Position numbers and translations under genes: made by a program. Positions 33,687 to 42,792 of a stretch of 64,000 bases of DNA are shown one piece after another. Under the pieces are notes generated by a model. The model worked only from the letters and a program-made list of their open reading frames with translations. It had not been told where the DNA came from and did not search any database. Within the stretch, counting starts at the first letter, position 1; every line of letters begins with the position of its first letter. The stretch covers positions 1 to 64,000 of the forward strand of contig NZ_KE383903.1 of the NCBI RefSeq assembly GCF_000422685.1, read 5' to 3'. Source of the stretch: Flavobacterium gelidilacus DSM 15343 (GTDB lineage Bacteria > Bacteroidota > Bacteroidia > Flavobacteriales > Flavobacteriaceae).

Positions 33687-34415
33687 TTAATTATAAATTA
33701 ATTGTCCTTGATATAAAACTTGTACCTCAACAATTGGTGGATTGTTTTTTAAAATTACATTTCCTGTGCTGTAAATTGTTCCAGATATTTTTTGCTGTGG
33801 ATTTACTATGATATCATTCGAACTTCTTTGGAAAACATAAACATTTTGAGCGATTAGATTTGAACCCTCAAAAAGTTCGTCTCCATTGTAAAAAGCTACT
33901 GATAATTCGTTAGTATTTCCTGAAATATTGTAAAAACTGGCTCTGTTATCTTCTACAAATAAACTATTGCAATTCACTTCTAAATGAAATTCTCCTGAAG
34001 CAGTGTCTTCAAACAAACCTGATTGCAAATGAAAGTTTGTGAAATTCAACACATTTTCTGAATACACATTGTGTTGAGAAGATGAATAAATTGTATCTAA
34101 ATCATCAATTGAAATATAAATTTTTATAGGTTCATAACTTTGAAAAGTTTTTGTTGCATTTTTTGCATCAATAAAAAGTTGCTTGTCGATTACTGAAAAA
34201 CTAACTTTATCAATCACATTTTCTCCTGCTGTAATTTCAACTTTAGTTTCCGTTTTATCTGTTATATGCAATTCAATTCCTTCTGAAATATTAATTTTAT
34301 CAAAAAATCCAACCGAAATTTCTTTTGAAACTATTTCACCCGAAGATTCTAGCAGCTGATTTTCATCGCAACTCAATAATAAGAAAAGACCAAATAAAAC
34401 GACTAATTTTTTCAT
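33687..34415 (-). CDS. Head GIN domain-containing lipoprotein (DUF2807)
   Basis: This 242-aa protein has a lipoprotein signal (MKKLVVLFGLFLLLSC) and a right-handed beta-helix-like DUF2807 domain (FDKINISEGIELHITDKTETKVEI, LFIDAKNA, IYISIDDLDTIYSSSQHNVYSE). It is probably anchored at the outer membrane; function is unknown. Its start overlaps the stop of the acyloxyacyl hydrolase-like gene by 4 bp, so the two form an operon. Confidence 0.82.
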   Translation of the reverse strand: MKKLVVLFGLFLLLSCDENQLLESSGEIVSKEISVGFFDKINISEGIELHITDKTETKVEITAGENVIDKVSFSVIDKQLFIDAKNATKTFQSYEPIKIYISIDDLDTIYSSSQHNVYSENVLNFTNFHLQSGLFEDTASGEFHLEVNCNSLFVEDNRASFYNISGNTNELSVAFYNGDELFEGSNLIAQNVYVFQRSSNDIIVNPQQKISGTIYSTGNVILKNNPPIVEVQVLYQGQLIYN

Positions 34416-35482
34416 AATTTCACTCCTATTCCAAATTCTAAAGCTTCAGCTTTTGCAGCATGTGTTTTTAAGGATAAACTGCTGAATACAGTTTTGTTCC
34501 AATGGTATTTTACACCTAATCTTTGATATATAGGTCCTAAAAAATCAAAAGGTTCATACACATAATATCCAACTTGAGCTTCAAGGGAAATTTTATTAAT
34601 TACTAATTCATAACCTGCAAAAAGTCCGACACGTTTGAAATCAGTATCTTCTTTTATATTTTCATTTGGATAAGCTACTGACTTATATTTTATGTATTCT
34701 TTCAAATAATACATGGCAAAGACATCAACTCCTAACTGTATTTTACTTTTTTTTGTGAATTGCTTATCGGCATAAAAACTCAATTCATAAAAAGGTTTTT
34801 GACCGCTTCCAATTATATCACTTTCATTTATTCCTGTTCGGAAAGCAATGTTATATTTTAATGGAAATGTCGTTTTTAAAGTGTCGTTTGATATTTTATA
34901 TTCGATATTTTCATCCTTAAAAGCATAATTCAATCCTAACTGAAATGATAAAGTATTTGTACTCGTATTTGGTGATTTTATATTAGCATTTGAATGGTGG
35001 AAAAAAGCTAAGCCTGTTTGAAAACCAATATTTCCAATGACTTTTTCTTTACGATAATTCAATAAAAAATAGGTCGAAGGCATAACTTTAGTACTGTATG
35101 CGAAATTTCTAAAATTCTCGTTTTTATCATAAGGATTTGTGTTGTAAGCAACTCCTTGTCCAATTCGAAACACTAAATTTCGATTTAAAAAGTAGAAATT
35201 ATAATGACCAAAAACTCCATATAAATCTCCTAAAACTTGATTTTTATTGACTTGATGATGCAATGAAAATCCGTAATCTGGAAAATTAAATTCTGATTGC
35301 CATTCTTCTTCCCCAAAAGTCTTTTTGTTAAAACTCAACAAAATACTTTCAGGATGTTTCGTAATCAAATGTTTAATTGTTTGATTATGAGGCAAAATTT
35401 TTCCATACAAATAATCAGCATCAACAGAAAATTGAGCGCTTGCCATTGAAAAAATGAATAAGAAAAATAAAATTTGCTTCAT
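34412..35482 (-). CDS. Acyloxyacyl hydrolase / lipid A deacylase-like outer-membrane protein
   Basis: From the Met at 35482 this is a 356-aa protein with signal peptide MKQILFFLFIFSMASAQ and an outer-membrane barrel. The segment FQTGLAFFHHSNANIKSPNTS matches the PagL-like active site (His-Ser in FHHSN), suggesting lipid A 3-O-deacylation. It is longer than PagL, as usual in Bacteroidetes members. A Met at 35530 is less likely because it precedes the signal. The gene overlaps the DUF2807 gene. Confidence 0.78.
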   Translation of the reverse strand: MKQILFFLFIFSMASAQFSVDADYLYGKILPHNQTIKHLITKHPESILLSFNKKTFGEEEWQSEFNFPDYGFSLHHQVNKNQVLGDLYGVFGHYNFYFLNRNLVFRIGQGVAYNTNPYDKNENFRNFAYSTKVMPSTYFLLNYRKEKVIGNIGFQTGLAFFHHSNANIKSPNTSTNTLSFQLGLNYAFKDENIEYKISNDTLKTTFPLKYNIAFRTGINESDIIGSGQKPFYELSFYADKQFTKKSKIQLGVDVFAMYYLKEYIKYKSVAYPNENIKEDTDFKRVGLFAGYELVINKISLEAQVGYYVYEPFDFLGPIYQRLGVKYHWNKTVFSSLSLKTHAAKAEALEFGIGVKL

Positions 35483-35510
35483 ATTGAGGGCAAATATAAT
35501 AGAAAGTTTA

Positions 35511-36467
35511 TCAAAAAACTTCTTTAGCAATAGCTTTTATATTTTCTGCTTTTCCCATCGAATAATAATGCAAAACTGGAATTCCGGCTGCGACTAATTC
35601 TTTACTTTGTTGCAAACACCATTCTATTCCGATTTGTTTTACAGCATCATTATCTTTAGCTTTTACAACAGCCATTATTAAATCGTCTGGTAAATCAACA
35701 CTAAAACGATGTGGAATTAAGTTTAATTGCTTTTTTGTAGCAATAGGTTTCAATCCTGGAATAATTGGAACTGTGATTCCAGATTTTCTACATTTTTTTT
35801 CAAATTCAAAGAATTTTTGATTATCAAAAAACATTTGGGTTACAATATAATCTGCCCCATTTTTAATTTTTTGTTTTAAGAAATGAATATCGCTATCCAT
35901 ACTTGGTGCTTCCATATGTTTTTCAGGATAACCTGCAACACCAATGCAAAAATCAGTGCAAGAAGAATTCTGTAAATCTTCATCTAAGTAAATTCCGCTA
36001 TTCAAATTCGAAATTTGTTTTACTAAATCTGATGCAAATTCATTGCCTTCTTTTTCTGGTTTGAAATAGGTTTCGTTTTTCAAAGCATCACCACGAAGAG
36101 CTACAACATTATTAATTCCGAGAAAATCCAAATCAATTAGTAAATTTTCTGTGTCTTCTTGTGTAAATCCACCACATAAAATATGAGGAATGGCATCCAC
36201 TTCATATTTATTTTGAATTCCAGCACAAATTCCAACGGTTCCTGGTCGTTTTTTTACAATCTTTTTTTGCAACAAACCGTTTGGTAGTTCTTTGAATTCG
36301 TACTCTTCACGATGATAAGTAACATCAATAAAAGGTGGCTTAAATTCCATTAAAGGATCAATACTATCAAAAATAGATTGAATATTTTGTCCTTTTAAAG
36401 GTGGAAGAATTTCGAAGGAGAATAAGGGTTTTCCGTTGGCTTTTTCTATATGTTGCGTTACTTTCAT
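35511..36467 (-). CDS. metF: Methylenetetrahydrofolate reductase
   Basis: This 318-aa TIM barrel has FSFEILPPLKGQ at the N-terminus, VVALRGDA, GVAGYPEKHMEAPS (FAD and folate binding) and VTQMFFDN. It makes 5-methyl-THF for MetH. It is the last gene of the metH1-metH2-metF operon; its start is 3 bp after the metH2 stop codon. Confidence 0.95.
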   Translation of the reverse strand: MKVTQHIEKANGKPLFSFEILPPLKGQNIQSIFDSIDPLMEFKPPFIDVTYHREEYEFKELPNGLLQKKIVKKRPGTVGICAGIQNKYEVDAIPHILCGGFTQEDTENLLIDLDFLGINNVVALRGDALKNETYFKPEKEGNEFASDLVKQISNLNSGIYLDEDLQNSSCTDFCIGVAGYPEKHMEAPSMDSDIHFLKQKIKNGADYIVTQMFFDNQKFFEFEKKCRKSGITVPIIPGLKPIATKKQLNLIPHRFSVDLPDDLIMAVVKAKDNDAVKQIGIEWCLQQSKELVAAGIPVLHYYSMGKAENIKAIAKEVF

Positions 36468-36470
36468 GTT

Positions 36471-39146
36471 TTAATCTGCTATGTTTGGTGATAACCATTT
36501 TGTGGCAACTTCTGTTGAAATTCCTCTTCGTTTAGCATAATCTATTACTTGATCTTCTTTAATTTTTCCTAATCCAAAATATTTACTTTGTGGATTGGCA
36601 AAATAATATCCAGAAACGGATGAAGCTGGCCACATTGCCATACTTTCCGTTAAGGTTACTCCGATTTCTTGTGCTACATTTAATAATTTCCAAATCGTTG
36701 GCTTCTCTAAATGATCTGGACAAGCCGGATAACCTGGTGCTGGACGAATTCCTTTATATTCTTCTTTGATTAATTCGAGATTGTTCAAATTTTCATCAGA
36801 AGCATAACCCCAAATTTCCTTACGAACTTTTAAATGTAAATATTCAGCAAAAGCTTCGGCTAATCTGTCTGCTAATGCTTTTACCATAATTGAATTGTAA
36901 TCGTCTAAATCTTTTTCATATTCCTTTGCTTTTTCTTCGACTCCAAAACCTGTTGACACACAAAAACATCCAATATAATCTTGAATTCCTGAATCTTTTG
37001 GTGCGATAAAATCGGCTAAAGCTATGTTTGGTGCTCCTTCTGTTTTTTGAGATTGTTGTCTTAAAGTTAGAAAGGTTGTTGCTTGTTGGTTATCAGTTTT
37101 TAGTTGAATATCATCATCATTAATTGTGTTTGCTGGAAAAATTCCCAGAATTCCTTTTGCGGTGAACCATTTTTCTGATACAATTTTATCTAACATGAAT
37201 AAAGCATCGTTGTATAGATTCGTTGCATCTGTTCCTACAACCTCATCCACTAATATTTTTGGAAATTTTCCGAATAATTGCCATGATTGAAAAAAGGGTG
37301 TCCAATCGATAAACGGAATTAATTCAGATAATTCAACCTCAACCACTTTTGTTCCTATGAAATTTGGTTTGGTTGGTTGATAATTCTTCCAATCTAATTG
37401 CAATTTGTTTTTTCGAGCTTGTTCAATGGTTAGATAATTTTTATCGCGACTTCTGTTTAAGTATTTATCCCGTAATTCATCATATTCTTCACGAATAGCT
37501 TTTACATAATTTTCTTTGGTTTCTTTTTGCAATAAATTACTGGCAACAGTTACAGCTCTTGAAGCATCATTCACGTGAATTACAGTTTCTTTATATTCTG
37601 GTGCAATTTTTACAGCTGTATGTGCACGTGAAGTTGTTGCACCACCAATCATAATTGGAATTTTTATGTTTAGTTTATCCATTTCTTTAGTTAAATAAAC
37701 CATTTCGTCTAAAGAAGGTGTGATTAATCCGCTTAAACCAATAATATCTACGTTTTCTCGAACAGCAGCTTCAATAATTTTTTCTGGTGGAACCATAACT
37801 CCCAAATCAATGATTTCAAAATTATTACAGCCTAAAACTACAGCGACTATGTTTTTTCCAATATCGTGAACATCACCTTTTACAGTTGCCATTAATACTT
37901 TTCCAGCACTTGATGATTTTCCTGTTTTTTCAGCTTCAATAAATGGTAATAAATAAGCAACAGCTTTTTTCATAACTCTCGCCGATTTTACAACTTGCGG
38001 CAAGAACATTTTTCCACTTCCAAATAAATCTCCTACAACGTTCATTCCAGCCATTAAATTAACTTCGATAACTTCGATCGCTTTTGCTGAATTTGAACGA
38101 GCTTCTTCTGTATCAATTTCTATGAATTCGTCAATTCCTTTGACTAATGAATGTTTTAAACGTTCTTGAATGGAACCACTTCTCCATTCTGCAATAACTT
38201 TTTCATTTACTTTATAATCTCCTTTGTAACTCTCGGCTAGATCTAAAAGTCGTTCAGTCGCATCTTCTCTTCTATTTAATAAAACATCTTCTACGTGTTC
38301 TAATAAGATTGGGTCAATTTCATCATAAATCTCTAACATTTCTGGATTTACGATTCCCATTGTCATTCCGTTTTGGATGGCATGATATAAAAAAGCAGAA
38401 TGCATCGCTTCTCGTACTTTATCATTTCCTCTGAATGAGAAAGAAACGTTACTTACACCACCTGAAACATTTGCGTACGGTAAATTTTTTCGGATCCATT
38501 TCGTAGCTCTGAAAAAATCTAATGCGTTTAATTTGTGTTCATCCATTCCAGTTGCTACAGGGAAAATATTTGGATCGAAAATAATATCTTGAGCTGGAAA
38601 TCTGACTTTATCTACTAAAATATCATAACTTCTTTTGCAAATTTCAATTCTTCTTTCGTAATTATCCGCTTGACCATTTTCATCAAAAGCCATAACAATT
38701 ACTGCTGCACCATATTTTTTTATTAATTTGGCATGATGAATAAAAACTTCTTCACCCTCTTTTAAGGAAATAGAATTCACCACACTTTTCCCTTGAACTA
38801 CTTTTAAACCAGCTTCAATAATTTCCCATTTTGAGCTATCAATCATTATTGGAACACGTGCAATATCTGGTTCAGCCGCAATTAAATTTAGGAATTTGGT
38901 CATAGCATAAACACCGTCTAACATTCCTTCATCCATGTTTACATCGATAATTTGTGCTCCACCTTCTACTTGCGTTCTTGCAACATCTAAGGCTTCATCG
39001 TATTTTTCCTCTTTAATTAATCTAAGAAACTTGCGAGAACCAGTTACATTAGTCCGTTCACCAACATTTACAAAATTGGTTTCTGGCGTTATAATTAAAG
39101 GTTCTAATCCTGATAATTGTAAGTATTTATTGGTTTTATAGCTCAT
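36471..39146 (-). CDS. metH: Methionine synthase, folate/cobalamin/activation half (MetH2)
   Basis: This 891-aa protein holds the pterin-binding domain ([14 protein letters not shown]), the cobalamin cap and B12-binding domain ([14 protein letters not shown], with the axial His in DxHxxG) and the reactivation domain ([14 protein letters not shown]). The homocysteine-binding half is a separate gene (39267-40256), a split arrangement typical of Bacteroidetes. Its start codon overlaps the end of a 41-aa ORF by 11 bp. Confidence 0.95.
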   Translation of the reverse strand: MSYKTNKYLQLSGLEPLIITPETNFVNVGERTNVTGSRKFLRLIKEEKYDEALDVARTQVEGGAQIIDVNMDEGMLDGVYAMTKFLNLIAAEPDIARVPIMIDSSKWEIIEAGLKVVQGKSVVNSISLKEGEEVFIHHAKLIKKYGAAVIVMAFDENGQADNYERRIEICKRSYDILVDKVRFPAQDIIFDPNIFPVATGMDEHKLNALDFFRATKWIRKNLPYANVSGGVSNVSFSFRGNDKVREAMHSAFLYHAIQNGMTMGIVNPEMLEIYDEIDPILLEHVEDVLLNRREDATERLLDLAESYKGDYKVNEKVIAEWRSGSIQERLKHSLVKGIDEFIEIDTEEARSNSAKAIEVIEVNLMAGMNVVGDLFGSGKMFLPQVVKSARVMKKAVAYLLPFIEAEKTGKSSSAGKVLMATVKGDVHDIGKNIVAVVLGCNNFEIIDLGVMVPPEKIIEAAVRENVDIIGLSGLITPSLDEMVYLTKEMDKLNIKIPIMIGGATTSRAHTAVKIAPEYKETVIHVNDASRAVTVASNLLQKETKENYVKAIREEYDELRDKYLNRSRDKNYLTIEQARKNKLQLDWKNYQPTKPNFIGTKVVEVELSELIPFIDWTPFFQSWQLFGKFPKILVDEVVGTDATNLYNDALFMLDKIVSEKWFTAKGILGIFPANTINDDDIQLKTDNQQATTFLTLRQQSQKTEGAPNIALADFIAPKDSGIQDYIGCFCVSTGFGVEEKAKEYEKDLDDYNSIMVKALADRLAEAFAEYLHLKVRKEIWGYASDENLNNLELIKEEYKGIRPAPGYPACPDHLEKPTIWKLLNVAQEIGVTLTESMAMWPASSVSGYYFANPQSKYFGLGKIKEDQVIDYAKRRGISTEVATKWLSPNIAD

Positions 39147-39261
39147 CGTTTATTCTCTTGTAATGCTTGTTGACTTCTTTATAAAACAGTTTAAAATCTG
39201 TTCTAAAATTTTGCCATTTATTTTGTAATCCTTTTTTTGTGTCTACTATTTTATTTTTCAT
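39136..39261 (-). CDS. 41-aa ORF between the two metH halves
   Basis: ATG at 39261 begins 41 codons ending TAA at 39136. The product is very basic and aromatic ([33 protein letters not shown]), with no signal or TM. It starts 5 bp after the metH1 stop and overlaps the metH2 start by 11 bp, a spacing typical of a translated, coupled gene. It could serve only to couple translation of metH2, or be a real small protein. I recognise no family. Confidence 0.55.
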   Translation of the reverse strand: MKNKIVDTKKGLQNKWQNFRTDFKLFYKEVNKHYKRINDEL

Positions 39262-39266
39262 TATAA

Positions 39267-40256
39267 TCAGACTTCTACGGTTATTCCTCTTGGTTTAAAT
39301 TCATGTGCTACTTCGGCAATTAGTTGGATGTGCTCTGGAGTAGTTCCACAACAACCACCAATAATATTCACTAAATTATCTTGTAAATATTCCCGAATTA
39401 AAGCCTGCATCTCTTTTGGAGTTTGATCGTATTGTCCGAAAGCATTTGGTAAACCTGCATTTGGATGTGCTGAAATATTTAATTGTGTATTATGTGCCAA
39501 ACGTTTTAAATAGGGTTTTAATTGGTCTGCACCTAAAGCACAATTAAATCCGATACTTAACAATGGAATATGGGAAATTGAAATTAAAAAAGCCTCAACG
39601 GTTTGACCTGATAAAGTTCTTCCTGAAGCATCTGTAATTGTTCCAGAAACCATTACTGGAATATCGATATTTTTTTCTTCCTTAACTTCTTCAATAGCGA
39701 AAAGAGCTGCTTTTGCATTTAACGTATCGAAAATCGTTTCTACTAGTAAAACATCACAACCACCATCAATTAGTGCTTCTACTTGTTGTTTGTAAGCAAT
39801 TCGTAAATCATCAAAAGTCACTGCTCTAAAACCTGGATCATTTACATCTGGAGACATTGATGCCGTTCTGTTTGTTGGTCCAATTGAACCTGCTACGAAT
39901 CTTGGTCTATCTGTGAATTCATCTGCAACTTCTCTTGCAATTTTAGCCGATTCATAATTTAATTCATAAACTATGTCTTCTAAATGATAATCAGCCATTC
40001 CGATAGTTGTCCCAGAAAATGTATTAGTTTCAACAATATCAGCACCAGCTTGAAAATACAAACGGTGGACTTGCTTTACAGCTTCGGGTTGTGTTATGGA
40101 AAGTAAATCGTTATTTCCTTTTAATGGATGCGGAAAACCTTTGAAACGTGTGCCGCGAAAATCTTCTTCTGAAAAATTATTGCGTTGTAACATTGTTCCC
40201 ATTGCTCCATCAAGGACTAGGATTCTTTCTTTTATAGCTTCTTGTATTTTTGACAT
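39267..40256 (-). CDS. metH: Homocysteine S-methyltransferase half of methionine synthase (MetH1)
   Basis: This 329-aa protein is the N-terminal homocysteine-binding module: VLDGAMGTMLQRNNF, VETNTFSGTTIGMADY, and zinc-ligand cysteines in FNCALGA and IIGGCCGTTPEH. Alone it lacks folate and B12 domains; those are in the 891-aa partner. It begins 10 bp after a 61-aa ORF and is in the methionine operon. Confidence 0.93.
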   Translation of the reverse strand: MSKIQEAIKERILVLDGAMGTMLQRNNFSEEDFRGTRFKGFPHPLKGNNDLLSITQPEAVKQVHRLYFQAGADIVETNTFSGTTIGMADYHLEDIVYELNYESAKIAREVADEFTDRPRFVAGSIGPTNRTASMSPDVNDPGFRAVTFDDLRIAYKQQVEALIDGGCDVLLVETIFDTLNAKAALFAIEEVKEEKNIDIPVMVSGTITDASGRTLSGQTVEAFLISISHIPLLSIGFNCALGADQLKPYLKRLAHNTQLNISAHPNAGLPNAFGQYDQTPKEMQALIREYLQDNLVNIIGGCCGTTPEHIQLIAEVAHEFKPRGITVEV

Positions 40257-40266
40257 ATCGTATTAC

Positions 40267-40452
40267 TTATAAATTGTCATCAAGAAACTGGAAAGAATTT
40301 CGTTGAGTTATCTGCTTTTTACTATCTGACTTAACAGATACTGAAATAACTTCAGCATAAAAATAGAATGTAGCACCTTTCTCATTAAAGGAATAAGAGG
40401 TTGCCAAGCTTTCATTGAGTCTAATCTCTCCAGCTTTCGTGATAACAATCAT
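40267..40452 (-). CDS. 61-aa ORF leading the methionine operon
   Basis: The ORF starts 17 bases downstream of a perfect -7 element and ends 10 bp before metH1, so it is the first translated frame of the operon. The sequence MIVITKAGEIRLNESLATSY...TFYFYAEVISVSVKSDS looks like a small beta-rich protein, not a Met-rich leader. I recognise no family. Confidence 0.55.
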   Translation of the reverse strand: MIVITKAGEIRLNESLATSYSFNEKGATFYFYAEVISVSVKSDSKKQITQRNSFQFLDDNL

Positions 40453-40469
40453 TATGTTTATGAACAGGA

Positions 40470-40477
40470 CAAAGGTA
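40470..40477 (-). promoter_or_regulatory. -7 element TACCTTTG of the methionine operon
   Basis: The complement of CAAAGGTA is an exact TAnnTTTG, 17 bases upstream of the 61-aa ORF start. It is identical to the Cys-leader promoter element. Confidence 0.65.
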
Positions 40478-40634
40478 ATATTAAATTTTTAATTGTGAAA
40501 TATTTTCCGAAATAACTTTATTATTGACTTAAAGAAAGAATAAAAATCCACTAAAGTTGATTATTTTAGAATATTTTAAATTAAAGACAGCGTTTTGCCG
40601 TGATTTTGATTTTAAAATAAACTCATTTTAAATT

Positions 40635-40670
40635 AAAAAGTCCCTTTACTATGAATAAAGGGACTTTTTT
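40635..40670. terminator. Terminator downstream of cysteine synthase
   Basis: AAAAAGTCCCTTTA (40635-40648) pairs with TAAAGGGACTTTTT (40656-40669). With the A-run on the left it terminates the minus-strand cysteine synthase transcript. The rest of the gap (40478-40634) shows nothing else that I can support. Confidence 0.85.
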
Positions 40671-40675
40671 AAAGA

Positions 40676-41587
40676 TTAAAATAATCCTTCCACAGATAAA
40701 TAACGTTCACCCGTATCATAGTTAAAGGCTAGAATTACAGCATCATCTGGCAAAGAAATAATTTTTTTAGCCACAGCTGCTAAAGTAGCTCCTGTAGAAA
40801 TTCCAACAAAAACTCCTTCTTGTAGAGCACTATTTTTAGCAAATTCAAAAGAATCTTCTTTTGAAACCGTAATTACTTCATCTATTAAATTGCTGTGATA
40901 ATTTTCTGGTACAAAACCAGCACCAATACCTTGTAAAGGGTGTGGTCCAGGATTTCCACCACTTAAAACAGGAGATAATTCTGGTTCAACTGCAATTATT
41001 TTTACGTTAGTAAATTTTTGTTTTACAATTTCAGCAACTCCTGTAATATGACCACCCGTTCCAACTCCAGTAATGATATAATCTATACCATCAGGAAAGT
41101 CTTCTATAATTTCAACTGCTGTAGTTTTTTTATGAATTTCAATATTTGCAGGATTTTCAAATTGTGAAGGTGACCAAGCATTTGGAATTTCTTTAACTAA
41201 TTCGGCTGCTTTTTCGATAGCACCTTTCATTCCTTTTTCACGTGGAGTTAACTCGAATGTAGCTCCATAAACTTCCATTAATTTTCTTCTTTCCACACTC
41301 ATGGATTCTGGCATTACCAAAATCACCTTATAGCCTTTTACAGCAGCAACTAAAGCTATGCCAATTCCAGTATTTCCAGAAGTTGGTTCGATAATTACAC
41401 TGTCTTTATTCAAAAGTCCCTTTGCTTCAGCATCTTCTATCATACTTAAAGCAATACGATCTTTGATACTTCCACCGGGATTTGCTTTTTCTAATTTAAT
41501 CCAAACATTTTTATTTGAACCAAATAATCGATTGATTTTTACAACGGGAGTTTTTCCAATTGTTTTTAAAATATTTTCTACTTTCAT
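40676..41587 (-). CDS. Cysteine synthase (O-acetylserine sulfhydrylase)
   Basis: This 303-aa PLP enzyme has [14 protein letters not shown] with the PLP lysine, [14 protein letters not shown] and [13 protein letters not shown]. It converts O-acetylserine plus sulfide to cysteine. It lacks features that would clearly distinguish CysK from CysM, so no symbol is given. It is 19 bp downstream of cysE, and the pair is behind a Cys-rich leader and terminator. Confidence 0.93.
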   Translation of the reverse strand: MKVENILKTIGKTPVVKINRLFGSNKNVWIKLEKANPGGSIKDRIALSMIEDAEAKGLLNKDSVIIEPTSGNTGIGIALVAAVKGYKVILVMPESMSVERRKLMEVYGATFELTPREKGMKGAIEKAAELVKEIPNAWSPSQFENPANIEIHKKTTAVEIIEDFPDGIDYIITGVGTGGHITGVAEIVKQKFTNVKIIAVEPELSPVLSGGNPGPHPLQGIGAGFVPENYHSNLIDEVITVSKEDSFEFAKNSALQEGVFVGISTGATLAAVAKKIISLPDDAVILAFNYDTGERYLSVEGLF

Positions 41588-41606
41588 AACTTTTATTTTT
41601 AATTAA

Positions 41607-42431
41607 TTATATACTAAAATTGATTGGTTCAGGAAAATTATTCTTGGACCTTACACTTATTTCACTCTTATGATAGACTAATGTTTTTGATGGAATTGAA
41701 TCCGTAATCCAAACATTTCCTCCAATTACTGAATCTCTTCCAACAATTGTATTTCCTCCTAAAATAGTTGCATTGGCATAAATGATTACATTATCTTCTA
41801 TTGTTGGATGTCTTTTCACTTCTGCTTTATCTTTACTTACACTTAAAGCCCCTAAAGTTACTCCTTGATAAATTTTAACTTTATTACCTATTATAGCAGT
41901 TTCCCCAATTACAATTCCGGTTCCGTGATCAATAAAAAAACGTTTTCCAATAGTTGCTCCAGGATGGATATCTATACCTGTTTTTCCATGAGCGTATTCT
42001 GAAATTACTCTTGGTAAAACTGGCACTTTTTTATTCCAAAGATTATTTGCCATTCTATAAATCGCAATCGCAAAAAAACCTGGATAAGCTAACAAAACCT
42101 CATCTTTTGATTTTGCCGCTGGATCAAATTCAAGGATTGCATCCAAATCAGCTAATAAATCTTGATGAATGTTTAATAAATCTTCAAAAAAAGAATCTGC
42201 CAATTCATCTTCATTTATATAACCAACTTGAGACAAAAAAAATTGTAACTCTTGGTTCAATTCATTTTCCTTATGTTGAAACATTTGAATTGTTTCACAT
42301 TGTCCGTGTCCGTAAAATAGCCATGCAAATAAATCCTCTAACCAATTTTCAATTTTCTTTTTAATAATTGGTACAGTTTGTTCGGCCTTATTTTTATCAA
42401 ACAATACTTGACTTATATTTTTACTTTTCAT
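41607..42431 (-). CDS. cysE: Serine O-acetyltransferase
   Basis: From the Met at 42431 the protein is 274 aa (the Met at 42449 adds six residues and cannot be excluded). A helical N-terminal region is followed by the left-handed beta-helix: GIDIHPGATIGKRFFIDHGTGIVIGETAIIG and GVTLGALS. It acetylates serine for cysteine synthesis. It is the first gene after the Cys leader peptide and attenuator, which is where pathway control would be expected. Confidence 0.92.
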   Translation of the reverse strand: MKSKNISQVLFDKNKAEQTVPIIKKKIENWLEDLFAWLFYGHGQCETIQMFQHKENELNQELQFFLSQVGYINEDELADSFFEDLLNIHQDLLADLDAILEFDPAAKSKDEVLLAYPGFFAIAIYRMANNLWNKKVPVLPRVISEYAHGKTGIDIHPGATIGKRFFIDHGTGIVIGETAIIGNKVKIYQGVTLGALSVSKDKAEVKRHPTIEDNVIIYANATILGGNTIVGRDSVIGGNVWITDSIPSKTLVYHKSEISVRSKNNFPEPINFSI

Positions 42432-42462
42432 ACTAATCGATTTAATCAAATTCTTTTAAAAC

Positions 42463-42490
42463 AAAAAACCTCTACAGATAGCAGAGGTTT
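42463..42490 (-). terminator. Attenuator terminator before cysE
   Basis: On the minus strand AAACCTCT pairs with AGAGGTTT and is followed by TTTTGTTTT. Its 5' arm segment CCTCTG (complement of 42482-42487) can instead pair with CAGAGG in the leader ORF (complement of 42533-42538). Confidence 0.85.
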
Positions 42491-42517
42491 CATTTGATAT
42501 ATTTTAAAAATTTAAAA

Positions 42518-42586
42518 TTATGCAATAGAAGTCCTCTGAGGAAATTTCCACATCTTACAACAAGTATTACAAATAATTAAATTCAT
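42518..42586 (-). CDS. Cysteine leader peptide (22 aa) controlling cysE operon
   Basis: A 22-codon ORF starts at 42586 and ends TAA at 42518. It contains Cys at positions 6, 9 and 10 (CNTCC) and is followed by an intrinsic terminator and then cysE. The antiterminator candidate CAGAGG spans codons 17-18, just beyond a ribosome stalled at Cys10. A strong -7 element lies at 42607-42614, so the predicted leader RNA starts only about 14 nt before the ATG. I infer Cys-responsive transcription attenuation. Confidence 0.82.
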   Translation of the reverse strand: MNLIICNTCCKMWKFPQRTSIA

Positions 42587-42606
42587 TTTTTATTCTATTT
42601 ACATTA

Positions 42607-42614
42607 CAAAGGTA
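42607..42614 (-). promoter_or_regulatory. -7 element TACCTTTG for the Cys leader and cysE operon
   Basis: It is an exact TAnnTTTG on the minus strand with TTTA/TTTG upstream. The distance places the start site about 14 bases before the leader ATG. Confidence 0.7.
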
Positions 42615-42742
42615 TTATCAAATATCAAATAAAGATTTATTTTCTAAAAACTTTAACTTTATTTTTAAATTTAAGGAATTTTATCTTCTTTTTAGTCGAC
42701 AAATAGTTTTATTTTCTTTTTGTACTATTTTAATACATAAAA

Positions 42743-42770
42743 AAAAGGTCAGAACTAATTCTGACCTTTT
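42743..42770. terminator. Terminator of the T9SS cargo gene
   Basis: AAAAGGTCAGAA (42743-42754) pairs perfectly with TTCTGACCTTTT (42759-42770), flanked by A and T runs, 22 bases past the stop of the sorting-domain protein. Confidence 0.85.
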
Positions 42771-42792
42771 ATAAAATATTATTAGAAAATTG

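Noticed and set aside
40453..40634. SAM riboswitch in front of the methionine operon
   Set aside because: I looked for GCTAAAG with a GATTGCA-type loop on the minus strand and did not find it; the metH promoter lies too close to the first start codon to leave room.
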